NCBI GenBank assembly: GCA_964559295.1
Contig: CAZLGO010000009.1
Coordinates: forward strand, 1 to 31,117
DNA: 31,117 nt
From: CAZLGO01 sp964559295
Lineage (GTDB): Archaea > Methanobacteriota > Methanobacteria > Methanobacteriales > Methanobacteriaceae
Direction of reading: 5' to 3'
In this document: piece by piece, positions 1 to 7,677 of the stretch
Layout: each line of letters opens with the position of its first letter
Numbering within the stretch: position 1 is the stretch's first letter
The notes under the pieces: model-generated
The model's input: only the letters and a program-made list of their open reading frames with translations
The model's database searches: none
Told to the model about the DNA's origin: nothing
Made by a program: the position numbers and the translations under genes

Positions 1-109
1 GGGCATGTAAAATCCAGACATCCACCTTTCTTTTTTTTATTTTTTGGTTTTTAAACTTGTTTTTAGTGTAATAATTGCTTTTTTTAATATTTCCTCATCC
101 AAATAACAA

Positions 110-160
110 ACTTTATATATAACTTATAATTCAACTATTTTTGAAAAAAAATAAAGAGGT
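110..160 (+). promoter_or_regulatory. Promoter and ribosome binding site of the cbiMNQO operon
   Basis: A TATA box (TTTATATATAA, 112-122) lies about 45 bases before the cbiM ATG. An AGAGGT-type Shine-Dalgarno site at 155-160 precedes ATG 167 by 6 bases. I see no cobalamin riboswitch-like leader: the predicted 5' leader would be only about 20 bases long. Bases 1-109 are T-rich and hold no gene I can recognise. Confidence 0.65.
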
Positions 161-166
161 ATTGAA

Positions 167-844
167 ATGCACATAATGGAAGGTTTCCTACCGTGGCAAT
201 GGTGCCTTTTGTGGTATATGATCTCATCTGCAGTGGTTGCATATGGTATACTACAAATTAAAAGAATTACAAACGAAAATCCAGAGTCAAAACCCTTAAT
301 AGCTGTTTGTGGCGCATTCATGTTTGTTTTATCATCTTTAAAACTTCCCTCTGTGACAGGAAGTTGTTCTCATCCAACTGGTAACGGCCTTGGAGCTGTA
401 GTTTTTGGACCCGCAATTACATCTGTACTTGCTGCAATTGTACTGGTTTTCCAGGCACTGCTTTTGGCACATGGTGGTATAACAACCTTGGGAGCAAACA
501 TTTTCTCAATGGGCATCGTTGGACCTGTGGTAGCATGGCTGATATATAAAGGTTCCAAAAAAGCAGGGCTTTCGGTATCTATTGGAATATTCATGGCTGC
601 AGCTTTTGGTGATTTGTTAACCTATGTGACTACAGCAGGACAACTGGCTTTGGCATTTCCAATACCTTCTTTTGGAGCAGCATTTTCCAAGTTTATAATA
701 ATATTTGCCTACACGCAGGTTCCGCTTGCGATAGCAGAGGGTCTCTTGACAGTTGTAATCTGGGATTATATACTAAAACTGAGACCAGATATCCTCAAAC
801 GTCTACAGGTGATCGAACCCGTATCTCAAGCAGGAGGCAAATAA
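167..844 (+). CDS. cbiM: CbiM, membrane component of the cobalt ECF transporter
   Basis: This is the substrate-specific (S) integral membrane subunit of the CbiMNQO energy-coupling-factor cobalt importer, which supplies Co2+ for cobamide synthesis. The protein has 225 residues, close to the family length. It begins MHIMEGFLP; in this family the extreme N-terminus with His2 coordinates the metal, so the start codon is well fixed. The hallmark TGSCSHPTGNGLG occurs around residues 63-75, and hydrophobic segments cover most of the rest. It is the first gene of a tightly packed operon, and cbiN starts on the next base after its stop. A nickel-specific NikM is the main alternative, but the adjacent CbiN-like small subunit favours cobalt. 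Confidence 0.95.
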   Translation: MHIMEGFLPWQWCLLWYMISSAVVAYGILQIKRITNENPESKPLIAVCGAFMFVLSSLKLPSVTGSCSHPTGNGLGAVVFGPAITSVLAAIVLVFQALLLAHGGITTLGANIFSMGIVGPVVAWLIYKGSKKAGLSVSIGIFMAAAFGDLLTYVTTAGQLALAFPIPSFGAAFSKFIIIFAYTQVPLAIAEGLLTVVIWDYILKLRPDILKRLQVIEPVSQAGGK

Positions 845-1126
845 ATGGATAAAAAACATATACTAATGCTTATAGGTGTTATTTTAATTGTGATCCTTCC
901 GCTGATCTTATATCATGGTAAAGGAGAAGATCAGGGATATTTCACTGGGGCAGATAGTTCAGCAGGCGAAGAACTTGAAAAAGCAGGATACAAACCTTGG
1001 TTTGAGCCAATTTGGGAACCACCAAGTGGTGAAATAGAAAGCCTTCTTTTCGCAACACAAGCAGCCATAGGAGCAATAATAATCGGATACTTCATCGGAT
1101 ATTATAAAGGAAAGCAAGAGTCCTGA
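845..1126 (+). CDS. cbiN: CbiN, small accessory subunit of the cobalt ECF transporter
   Basis: This small protein (93 residues) has two transmembrane helices, one at about residues 5-23 and one near 70-86, joined by an extracytoplasmic loop containing the family pattern GxDSSAGEELEKAGYKPWFEPIWEP. CbiN assists CbiM in loading cobalt. The ATG directly follows the cbiM TAA, so translation is probably coupled. It ends with TGA, followed by a T-rich stretch (1129-1144) before cbiQ that could attenuate transcription but is too short to call a firm terminator. Confidence 0.93.
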   Translation: MDKKHILMLIGVILIVILPLILYHGKGEDQGYFTGADSSAGEELEKAGYKPWFEPIWEPPSGEIESLLFATQAAIGAIIIGYFIGYYKGKQES

Positions 1127-1154
1127 ATTCCTTTTTTATTTTTTGGGTGATGGG

Positions 1155-1931
1155 ATGGAAAACACTTTAGATTATTATGCCCACTCAAACGGTTTTAAAA
1201 ATGCAAATTCCATGTTAAAAATGATTTTTGCGATTTTTACAATGATAATAAGTTTAATATCCACATCACCTTTTGTACCAATTTCAATAGCATTTTTAAT
1301 GTCCTTTCTATTAATATTTAAAGCAAAAATTCCACTTAGATTCTATTTGAAGTTCATGTCTATTCCAGTGCTTTTTGGTGTAATAACGTTTATTTTCATG
1401 GCTATTTTCTTTGGTGTTTATGATCCCTGGTTTAAACTTGGATTATTCAATCTTATGGTATACAAGGATGGATTCAATATTGGATTTTTAGTTTTCAGTA
1501 AGATCTTAGGTGGTTTCTCGTGTTTGGGTTTTTTAGCTCTTACAACACCTATGACTGAAATTTTCTTTATACTGGAGAGCATGAAAATTCCAAAAGTCGT
1601 TATTGAGATTGCCATGATGATGTATCGCTATATTTTTGTATTTTTAGATGAGGCAAGAAGCATGTACAACTCTCAGCAGACCCGGTTAGGATACTCCACC
1701 TTGAAGAACTCCTATCGATCCATGGGGATGCTTCTCAGCAATCTGTTTATAAGTGTGTGGACAAAAGGGGAAAAACTCTATATTACAATGGAATCACGAT
1801 GTTACGATGGATCAATTAAAACATTTAATCTTCAAAAAAATGTAGGTATCAAAAATATCTTGTTATTGTTATCATTTGAATTCTTACTTTTGTTGGGGGT
1901 TTATTTAACTAAAGACATTAAAGTTATTTAA
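1155..1931 (+). CDS. cbiQ: CbiQ, transmembrane (T) subunit of the cobalt ECF transporter
   Basis: CbiQ couples the ATPase CbiO to the substrate-binding membrane subunit. The reading frame is open from a TTG at 1143, but ATG 1155 follows a GGGTGA Shine-Dalgarno (1145-1150) and gives a 258-residue protein beginning MENTLDYYAHSN, which fits the family. Hydrophobic segments occur near residues 25-60, 70-95 and 108-130 and at the C-terminus. The cytoplasmic coupling region includes the family-typical EARSM...TRLGY stretch and a later MESRCYDG motif. It lies in the cbiMNQO order, about 70 bases before cbiO. Confidence 0.92.
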   Translation: MENTLDYYAHSNGFKNANSMLKMIFAIFTMIISLISTSPFVPISIAFLMSFLLIFKAKIPLRFYLKFMSIPVLFGVITFIFMAIFFGVYDPWFKLGLFNLMVYKDGFNIGFLVFSKILGGFSCLGFLALTTPMTEIFFILESMKIPKVVIEIAMMMYRYIFVFLDEARSMYNSQQTRLGYSTLKNSYRSMGMLLSNLFISVWTKGEKLYITMESRCYDGSIKTFNLQKNVGIKNILLLLSFEFLLLLGVYLTKDIKVI

Positions 1932-2001
1932 TCCAGATCAGCAGCTAAAAAGTTATTAACCATAAATTATTTAAACAGTAACTAAAGGCTTTGGTGAACA
2001 G

Positions 2002-2853
2002 ATGAGCATAATTGAAGCAAAGGATATCACATATTACTATCCTGATGGTACAAAGGCCCTGGAAGGGGTTAATTTTAAAGCAGAGGATGGCAAAATCGTT
2101 GCACTTTTAGGACCAAATGGTGCTGGCAAATCAACCTTATTTTTACATTTTAATGGAATCCTAAGACCTTCTTCAGGGAGTGTTATGATAAATGGAAATC
2201 CAGTTGAATATGATAAGAAGGGTTTAATGAAGGTAAGACAAACTGTAGGTATAGTATTCCAAAACCCTGATGACCAGTTGTTTGCTCCTACCGTAATAGA
2301 GGACGTTGCATTCGGACCAATGAATATGGGACTTCCCAAAGATGAAGTCGAGAGGAGAGTAAAAGAAGCCCTAAAAAAGGTTGGAATGGAAGGATTTGAA
2401 AAAAAGCCGCCGCATCATCTAAGTGGTGGGCAGAAAAAGAGAGTTGCGATTGCAGGGATACTTGCCATGAAACCTAAGATCATGGTGCTTGATGAGCCCA
2501 CCTCTGGACTTGATCCAAAGGGAGCATCCCAGATCTTGAGGATCCTATATGAATTGAATGGAGGTGGCATGACAATAGTTATATCTACCCATGATGTTGA
2601 TTCAGTTCCGCTTTACGCTGATAGAATATACATAATAAGCAAAGGGAAAATCATAAAAGAGGGTACGCCTCGTGAAGTATTTGAAGATGTTAACACGATA
2701 AGGGGGGCAGATTTAAGACTCCCACGGATTGCACATCTTGTTGAAATACTGCAAAAGGAGGACAAATTACCCTTTGATAAACCATATCCTCTCACGATAG
2801 GAGAAGCAAGAAGAGAAGTTTTAAAATATCTTAGCAGTTCAAAAGATGTATAG
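2002..2853 (+). CDS. cbiO: CbiO, ATPase of the cobalt ECF transporter
   Basis: This 283-residue ABC ATPase powers cobalt uptake. Motifs read directly: Walker A GPNGAGKST (residues 37-45), Q-loop Q87 in QNPDDQLF, signature LSGGQKKR (140-147), Walker B IMVLDEP (160-166) and the switch His at 197 in STHD. The C-terminal extension of about 60 residues after the nucleotide-binding domain is usual for CbiO/EcfA. A GGTGA site at 1993-1997 supports ATG 2002. The gene ends in TAG, with an in-frame TAA eight codons later. It closes the cobalt operon. Confidence 0.95.
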   Translation: MSIIEAKDITYYYPDGTKALEGVNFKAEDGKIVALLGPNGAGKSTLFLHFNGILRPSSGSVMINGNPVEYDKKGLMKVRQTVGIVFQNPDDQLFAPTVIEDVAFGPMNMGLPKDEVERRVKEALKKVGMEGFEKKPPHHLSGGQKKRVAIAGILAMKPKIMVLDEPTSGLDPKGASQILRILYELNGGGMTIVISTHDVDSVPLYADRIYIISKGKIIKEGTPREVFEDVNTIRGADLRLPRIAHLVEILQKEDKLPFDKPYPLTIGEARREVLKYLSSSKDV

Positions 2854-2864
2854 GTTTATTCATC

Positions 2865-2900
2865 TGCAGGTATATAAAAATTTCTTTTTTGATCAAATAA
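2865..2900 (+). promoter_or_regulatory. Promoter of the small membrane protein gene
   Basis: A TATA-like element (TATATAAAAA, 2871-2880) sits 57-66 bases before ATG 2937, with a TTGATCAAA motif at 2889-2897 near the predicted transcription start. The positions fit an archaeal promoter but this is inference only. Confidence 0.45.
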
Positions 2901-2936
2901 CAAGACTTAACAATAAAAATAATTACAAAAAACACC

Positions 2937-3359
2937 ATGATAGGATGGATTGAAGAAAAACTTATACCAGAAAAATGGATAACAAGAATTGGATTGAGCA
3001 TCCTTTTGTTTATGGTCCTCCTGATTCTAATAATATGGGACCTACAGTGGATTGCATTATCTGCAGTAGGCATAATAAGCTTTATATTTCCCTTAATTTT
3101 GCTGTTGAGACGTAGACCTGTTGGATTAGAAACAAGAGAAGTAAGAAGGGCTATAACTATTTGTTTCACCATATTATATGTCATATTATTATCTACGAGT
3201 GTCGCTAATACGGACTTAAATTTAAAAACAGAGTTTTTAAAAAATTTTTTAACAATATATCTTGCTATAATCGCATTTTATTTCGGGTCACGCACTGTAG
3301 AGACTGCTGCAGAGATTATGAAGGAGAGAACCTTAAAAGAACTACATGAAGAAAACTGA
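2937..3359 (+). CDS. Hypothetical membrane protein (about four helices)
   Basis: I do not recognise this 140-residue protein. It has three or four hydrophobic segments: about residues 18-36, 38-57 (ending in a basic RRRP turn), 73-88 and 99-118. They are followed by a short charged tail (about 119-140, KERTLKELHEEN). Nothing suggests enzymatic motifs. It has its own TATA-like element after cbiO and no clear Shine-Dalgarno, so it may be translated from a weak site. Gene density, absence of stops and the clean alternation of membrane and charged segments support a real gene. A role in cobalt uptake cannot be inferred from adjacency alone. Confidence 0.75.
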   Translation: MIGWIEEKLIPEKWITRIGLSILLFMVLLILIIWDLQWIALSAVGIISFIFPLILLLRRRPVGLETREVRRAITICFTILYVILLSTSVANTDLNLKTEFLKNFLTIYLAIIAFYFGSRTVETAAEIMKERTLKELHEEN

Positions 3360-3500
3360 TATGCTCAAAGTGCTATTTAAAGAAGCGTTAGCCTACAACC
3401 ACAAGTATAGTTGATCAAAATCATAAAGCTTTGGATTTTGCAGAGCTTCCTCCAAAAAGTTTTTAGATGAATCCATATTTGTTAGTTATTCGGTGGTAAA
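3360..3500 (+). other. Intergenic region before ribC
   Basis: About 140 bases without a gene. It contains a TTGATCAAA motif at 3411-3419 followed by a weak TATA-like CATAAAG, and a GGTGG ribosome site (3492-3496) before ATG 3501. No RNA gene, and no FMN riboswitch-like structure, could be recognised. Confidence 0.4.
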
Positions 3501-3959
3501 ATGAAGATAGGAATTTGTGATACAACATTTGCAAGGGTTGACATGGCAAAACATGCGATAGATGAAATAAAAAAGCACGCTGCTAATATAAAATTTATAA
3601 GACGCACCGTTCCTGGTATAAAAGACCTACCGGTTGCATCAAAAAAATTAATAGAAGAAGAAGCATGTGATATTGTCATGGCTTTAGGAATGCCGGGCCC
3701 TGAAGAAATAGATAAAATGTGTGCTCACGAAGCTTCCCTTGGATTGATCTATGCCCAGCTTATGACAAACACCCATATAATAGAGGTTTTCGTGCACGAG
3801 GATGAAGGTAGGGATGAAAAGGATCTTAAAAAGCTCGCTGAGAATCGTGCCAGAGAACATGCGCAAAATGTGGTTAAAATGTTACAAAAACCTGAAAAAC
3901 TACAAAAAGAGGCTGGAATGGGTATGAGAGAAGGAAGACCTGATGTTGGACCTATTTGA
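3501..3959 (+). CDS. ribC: Riboflavin synthase, archaeal type
   Basis: Archaeal riboflavin synthase dismutates two 6,7-dimethyl-8-ribityllumazine molecules to riboflavin and the pyrimidinedione. It belongs to the lumazine-synthase fold family and is unrelated to bacterial RibE. The 152-residue protein shows the family pattern: MKIGICDTTFARVDMA at the N-terminus, RRTVPGIKDLP around residues 34-44, the MALGMPGPEEID segment near 60-71, and a HEASLGLIYAQLMT helix. The C-terminal GMGMREGRPDVGP tail is also typical of archaeal RibC. A GGTGG site precedes the ATG. It supplies FMN/FAD and F420 precursors; it shows no operon link to the ribosomal genes beyond proximity. Confidence 0.93.
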   Translation: MKIGICDTTFARVDMAKHAIDEIKKHAANIKFIRRTVPGIKDLPVASKKLIEEEACDIVMALGMPGPEEIDKMCAHEASLGLIYAQLMTNTHIIEVFVHEDEGRDEKDLKKLAENRAREHAQNVVKMLQKPEKLQKEAGMGMREGRPDVGPI

Positions 3960-3984
3960 TTTTCTTAATAGATGTATTTTCATG

Positions 3985-4115
3985 GGTTAACATAAACTTT
4001 TTAAAGAGGTCTGATCAAATGATTACCACTGATTTTGGTGAATTTCCAAAATGCAAATTTGCTTGGGAGCTTAGGTTCCCTTGGATGTGGCGAAAGCTGA
4101 ACAAGAGGTGTTTTA
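3985..4115 (+). promoter_or_regulatory. Promoter and leader of the L15e-exosome supercluster
   Basis: A TATA-like AAACTTTTTAAA lies at about 3994-4005, with CTGATCAAA at 4011-4019 close to the predicted start site. A leader of roughly 95 bases then runs to ATG 4116, with a GAGGTG Shine-Dalgarno about 6 bases upstream of it. The leader contains a weak GGGA/TCCC hairpin around 4056-4082. A regulatory role for this leader is possible but unproven. Confidence 0.4.
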
Positions 4116-4661
4116 ATGTACAGATACATAAGAGAAGCATGGAAAAATCCGAATAAATCATTTGTAAAGGAGCTCATGCAAAAAAGAGCTTCTGAATGGA
4201 GAAGAGAGGGTGTTATTCAGCGAATAGATAGGCCTACGAGGATCGATAGGGCAAGATCTTTAGGATACAAAGCTAAAAAAGGATATATAGTTGTAAGAAC
4301 AAGAATAAGGAGAGGAGGAAGAAGAAAGTCGAGATTCAAAGCTGGAAGGAGACCTAAAAGAATGGGTGTTCTTAAGATAACTCCCAAAAAGTCCCTAAAA
4401 AGAATAGCAGAAGAGCGGGTTGCCAGAAAATTTCCAAATTTAGAGGTTCTAAACTCATATTGGGTTTGGGAAGATGGAAAACATAAGTTTTATGAGGTTA
4501 TATTAGTTGACCCAAATCATCCATCCATAAAAAATGATCCAAACATAAATTGGATAGGGGAAAAACAACATAAAGGACGGGTATTTCGTGGATTGACAAG
4601 CGAAGGTAAAAAAACAAGAGGACTTCGAAGAAAAGGGAAAGGTGCAGAGAAGGTAAGATAA
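4116..4661 (+). CDS. rpl15e: 50S ribosomal protein L15e
   Basis: This 181-residue, strongly basic protein is a large-subunit ribosomal protein of archaea and eukaryotes. Diagnostic stretches are MYRYIREAWKNP at the N-terminus, the Arg-rich RTRIRRGGRRKSRFKAGRRP near residues 60-80, LEVLNSYWVWEDGKHKFYEVILVDP around 107-131, and the FRGLTSEGKKTRGLRRKGKG tail. The start is fixed by a GAGGTG site and by the conserved N-terminus. It opens the archaeal L15e-RNase P-proteasome-exosome gene string, which is a well-known conserved order. Confidence 0.97.
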   Translation: MYRYIREAWKNPNKSFVKELMQKRASEWRREGVIQRIDRPTRIDRARSLGYKAKKGYIVVRTRIRRGGRRKSRFKAGRRPKRMGVLKITPKKSLKRIAEERVARKFPNLEVLNSYWVWEDGKHKFYEVILVDPNHPSIKNDPNINWIGEKQHKGRVFRGLTSEGKKTRGLRRKGKGAEKVR

Positions 4662-4664
4662 CCT

Positions 4665-5099
4665 ATGATCCACCACATTTCATATAGGGTTTTTGTTTAT
4701 GGCACAGAAGATGAGGAGAAAGTAAGAGAAGCTATTAAAACCATTTTTCCCACTTCTTCACCCCAAATGGAGATGACAGAAGGTTACCATAAAAATCCTA
4801 TCCTGGTATTGCATGATAGGATCACCAAAAAAAAAGATCTGAATGCATTTATTAAAATTTTAAAGGAAATGAAAGATCCTAATAAGAAAAATATTTTAAA
4901 TCGCTTGAAAAGCAAAATGGACGATAAAGGAAATCTTTTCATTAGATTTGATAAACAAGAGGCTTATCTTGGAAATTTGAAAGTTGTAGAACATGGTGAC
5001 GCAATACGCCTTAAGATAAAGATGGCAGCATATCCTGCAAAAAAAGAAATAGCAATGAAATTAGCCAGGAAATTATTGGGTGGAGAAGATGTTTTTTGA
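4665..5099 (+). CDS. RNA-binding protein, COG1325 family (predicted exosome-associated)
   Basis: This 144-residue protein matches the archaeal COG1325 family, described as a predicted exosome subunit or RNA-binding protein and commonly found beside L15e. Visible traits are the N-terminal ISYRVFVYGTEDEEKVREAI, the central NPILVLHDRITKKKDL segment, and a C-terminal FIRFDKQEAYLGNLKVVEHGDAIRLKIKM segment that looks like a small alpha/beta fold. It follows L15e by three bases and overlaps the start of rnp3, indicating one transcript. The biochemical role is not established; the name rests on genomic context and family recall. Confidence 0.85.
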   Translation: MIHHISYRVFVYGTEDEEKVREAIKTIFPTSSPQMEMTEGYHKNPILVLHDRITKKKDLNAFIKILKEMKDPNKKNILNRLKSKMDDKGNLFIRFDKQEAYLGNLKVVEHGDAIRLKIKMAAYPAKKEIAMKLARKLLGGEDVF

Positions 5100-5748
5100 T
5101 TTCCACGTCCATGGAAATGAAAAATTGGCGAAGGAAGCAAAAAGATTGGGATACGAGGGTATTTGCCTTGTTCGTTATTCAGATGAGTACCATCAAGCTA
5201 TAAAAAAAAATTCAGGTGCAAAAACTGGTGTTGAGATCATTGCAGAAAATTCAGATGATCTGAAGAAGAAGATCCGAAAGTTTAGGAGGAAAGTAGATAT
5301 TCTATTGGTCCACGGCGGAAATATAAAAATAAACAGAACTGCATGTGAAGATCCAAGGATTGATATAATAGCTCATCCTTATAGAAATAGGAGAGATTGT
5401 GGAATAAATCATGTATTAGCAAAGGAAGCCGCCGAAAACGGTGTTGCAGTTGAAATTAACATTAATTATATACTTAAATTTAGATCATCGCTACGATCCA
5501 AAGTCTTGAATCAATTTAGACAAATTTTAAAGCTTCAAAGAAAATTCAAGTTTCCTTTAATCATTACAAGCGGTGCTCATTCCATATATGATCTTAGGGC
5601 GCCAAGAGATATCATTGCACTTACAAGTTGCTTTGGAATGGCCGAAGAAGAGGCAAATGATGGATTATCAAAAACACCCATCACCATAATGGAAAAGAGC
5701 AAAGTAAGGAAAGATTATATAGTAAATGGGGTTAGGGTAATAAGATGA
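5089..5748 (+). CDS. rnp3: Ribonuclease P protein component 3 (Rpp30)
   Basis: Rnp3/Rpp30 is a TIM-barrel-like protein subunit of archaeal RNase P, which trims tRNA 5' leaders together with Rnp2/Pop5. The frame is open from GTG 5080, but ATG 5089 has a GGTGGAG Shine-Dalgarno just upstream and yields the expected MFFDFHVHGN start (219 residues). Family traits are DFHVHG, the VEIIAENSDDLKKKIRKFRRKVDILLVHGGN region, DIIAHPYRNRRDCGINHVLA, and LIITSGAHSIYDLRAPRDI. It overlaps the preceding COG1325 gene by 11 bases and is followed by rnp2, its structural partner. Confidence 0.94.
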   Translation: MFFDFHVHGNEKLAKEAKRLGYEGICLVRYSDEYHQAIKKNSGAKTGVEIIAENSDDLKKKIRKFRRKVDILLVHGGNIKINRTACEDPRIDIIAHPYRNRRDCGINHVLAKEAAENGVAVEININYILKFRSSLRSKVLNQFRQILKLQRKFKFPLIITSGAHSIYDLRAPRDIIALTSCFGMAEEEANDGLSKTPITIMEKSKVRKDYIVNGVRVIR

Positions 5749-5753
5749 TATAA

Positions 5754-6125
5754 ATGAGGCTTAAAATACTACCCCCTACACTAAGAGAGAGGAAAAGATA
5801 TGTGGTATTTGAGGTCATATCTCAAGTACCTCTGAATCGTGAGGATATAATATCTTTAATTTGGAAAGCTTCATTGGATCTTTTCGGTGAATATGGAACA
5901 AGTAAGCTCAATTTATGGATTATGGAAGTTTACCAACATGAACTACCTGATTACGAAAACGTTTTAAGAGGGATCCTCCAATGTAACCATAGAGAAGTCA
6001 AAAAAATAAGAGCAGCACTTTCGGTTATAACGAAATTTAATGGTGCGAGAGTAGTTTTTCATACTCTCGGTATCTCGGGAACGATCAGATCTGCAACAAA
6101 AAAATTTATTAAAGCCAAAAAATAA
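5754..6125 (+). CDS. rnp2: Ribonuclease P protein component 2 (Pop5)
   Basis: This 123-residue Pop5/Rpp14-family protein forms a heterotetramer with Rpp30 in archaeal RNase P. The N-terminal LPPTLRERKRYVVFEV is characteristic, and the protein then follows the family's alpha/beta pattern to VVFHTLGISGTIRSATKKFI. It lies five bases after rnp3 in the same direction. No strong Shine-Dalgarno is visible, so translation is probably coupled to rnp3. Confidence 0.93.
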   Translation: MRLKILPPTLRERKRYVVFEVISQVPLNREDIISLIWKASLDLFGEYGTSKLNLWIMEVYQHELPDYENVLRGILQCNHREVKKIRAALSVITKFNGARVVFHTLGISGTIRSATKKFIKAKK

Positions 6126-6199
6126 CACTAATAACATCTTTTCAGACTAATTTGGGAATCAGATTTAGATTGTTTTATTAAAAATAGAGAGGTATATAT

Positions 6200-6943
6200 A
6201 TGCAACCATTTCCAGGAGCAGGATATGACAGGGCTATAACTGTATTTAGCCCAGATGGAAGACTTTTTCAAGTTGAATATGCAAGAGAAGCTGTAAAAAG
6301 AGGCACAACATCATTAGGCGTTAAATCAAATGAAGGCATCGTACTTGTTGTGGATAAAAGACCAACAAGTAAACTTGTTGAGCCAAAGTCCATAGAAAAG
6401 ATATTCCAGATTGACCAGCACATTGGTGCAGCAACCTCAGGACTTGTAGCAGACGCAAGAGCCTTAATTGAAAGAGCAAGAATAGAATCCCAGATAAACA
6501 GGATAACTTACAACGAGCCAATTAGGGTAGAGATCTTAGCCAAGAAGATATGCGATATGAAACAGATGTACACCCAACATGGAGGAGTCAGACCTTTCGG
6601 TTCAGCATTAATAATCGGAGGAGTAAACAACACAGGATGTAGATTGTTTGAAACAGACCCCAGTGGAGCTTTAATTGAATACAAAGCAACAGCTATAGGA
6701 GCCGGAAGACCAATAGCAATGAATGAGTTTGAAAAAAAATATAGAGAAGATATGACACTGCGAGACTCTATTGAATTGGCATTAGATGCTGTTTATGAAG
6801 CAACTGAAGGTAGAACCACTTCCGAAAGCGTTGAAATTGCAGTGATACATGCTGAGGATAAAAAATTCAAAAAATTATCAGAAGACGAAATAAACGAACA
6901 CGTTGAAGAACTTATTATAAGAAAAAAGAAGGAAGAAGAGTAG
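6200..6943 (+). CDS. psmA: Proteasome subunit alpha
   Basis: The alpha subunit forms the gating outer rings of the archaeal 20S proteasome. The 247-residue protein starts MQPFPGAGYDRAITVFSPDGRLFQVEYA, the conserved gate and H0 region containing the YDR motif. It continues with KRGTTSLGVK, the alpha-type GVRPFGSALIIGG and the PSGALIEYKATAIGAG signature. It lacks the beta-subunit N-terminal catalytic Thr, as expected. The acidic/basic C-terminus (RKKKEEE) lacks an obvious HbYX motif, normal for alpha subunits. A GAGGT site precedes ATG 6200. The stop is TAG followed immediately by in-frame TAA. Confidence 0.97.
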   Translation: MQPFPGAGYDRAITVFSPDGRLFQVEYAREAVKRGTTSLGVKSNEGIVLVVDKRPTSKLVEPKSIEKIFQIDQHIGAATSGLVADARALIERARIESQINRITYNEPIRVEILAKKICDMKQMYTQHGGVRPFGSALIIGGVNNTGCRLFETDPSGALIEYKATAIGAGRPIAMNEFEKKYREDMTLRDSIELALDAVYEATEGRTTSESVEIAVIHAEDKKFKKLSEDEINEHVEELIIRKKKEEE

Positions 6944-6949
6944 TAAAAA

Positions 6950-7645
6950 ATGGTTACTCTTGAAGATGCTGTTATAGCACGTCTGGAATCTCATGGAGAA
7001 CGCTTTGAGATCTTGGTGGATCCAGATCTTGCATCAGATTTTAGGCAAGGCAAGGATATAAATATAGATGAGATGCTTGCACATGATGTGATATTCAAGG
7101 ATGCAAAAAAGGGAGATAAAGCATCTGAAGAATCCATGAAAAAGGTTTTTCATACCACGGATCCACTGGATGTTGCAGCAATCATAATAAAAAAGGGTCA
7201 AATTCAATTGACCGCTCAACAGCGAAAAGAAATGCAGGAGGAGAAGCGCAAAAGAGTTATTGCGAAAATAACAAAAGAAGCAATAAATCCACAAACAAAA
7301 CTTCCTCATCCACCAAAGAGGATTGAAAAGGCTATGGAGGAAGCTAAAGTTCATATTGATCCGTTCAAAAGTGTTGACGAACAGGTAAATCTTGTTCTTA
7401 AAGCCATTCGCGTTAAGATACCCATAAAATTTGAAAAAGTGAGTATTGCAATAAAGATCCCAGGAGAATTCACCGCAAAAGCATATGGTGTAATTTCAGA
7501 ATTTGGGGAAATTAAGAAAGAAGAATGGCAACAAGATGGGTCATGGATAGCCTTGGTTGAACTTCCCGGTGGCTTACAAGAAGAATTTCATAGAAAATTA
7601 AGCAAGCTTACAGGTGGACAGGTTGAAACCAGGCTGGTAGAATAA
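6950..7645 (+). CDS. Ribosome maturation protein SBDS homologue
   Basis: The archaeal Shwachman-Bodian-Diamond syndrome protein family acts in 60S/50S subunit maturation (release of anti-association factor aIF6 in eukaryotes). At 231 residues it matches archaeal length. The N-terminal FYSH domain reads VIARLESHGERFEILVDPDLA, then VFKDAKKGDKASEE and ILTPxxR-like QLTAQQRKEMQEEKRKRVI. The middle domain has RIEKAMEEAKVHIDPFK. The C-terminal ferredoxin-like domain ends IALVELPGGLQEEFHRKLSKLTGGQVETRLVE. It lies between psmA and rrp4, the standard archaeal order. Confidence 0.96.
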   Translation: MVTLEDAVIARLESHGERFEILVDPDLASDFRQGKDINIDEMLAHDVIFKDAKKGDKASEESMKKVFHTTDPLDVAAIIIKKGQIQLTAQQRKEMQEEKRKRVIAKITKEAINPQTKLPHPPKRIEKAMEEAKVHIDPFKSVDEQVNLVLKAIRVKIPIKFEKVSIAIKIPGEFTAKAYGVISEFGEIKKEEWQQDGSWIALVELPGGLQEEFHRKLSKLTGGQVETRLVE

Positions 7646-7677
7646 CTTCTTTTGGATTTGTTGATGAGGTGCCTGAT

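Noticed and set aside
1..166. Cobalamin riboswitch or a copy of the CobN-regulon operator before cbiM
   Set aside because: The predicted leader is too short for a riboswitch, and only a half site (GTAATAA at 68-74) is present without a partner at the required spacing.
4010..4100. Possible box C/D guide RNA in the L15e leader
   Set aside because: CTGA-like and TGAT-like words occur, but the C box is imperfect and the spacing (3 bases to the nearest D-like box) does not fit archaeal guide RNAs.
3956..4156. Open frame of 66 codons between ribC and L15e
   Set aside because: It overlaps the ribC stop, the promoter and the L15e start in another frame, with no ribosome site or recognisable content.
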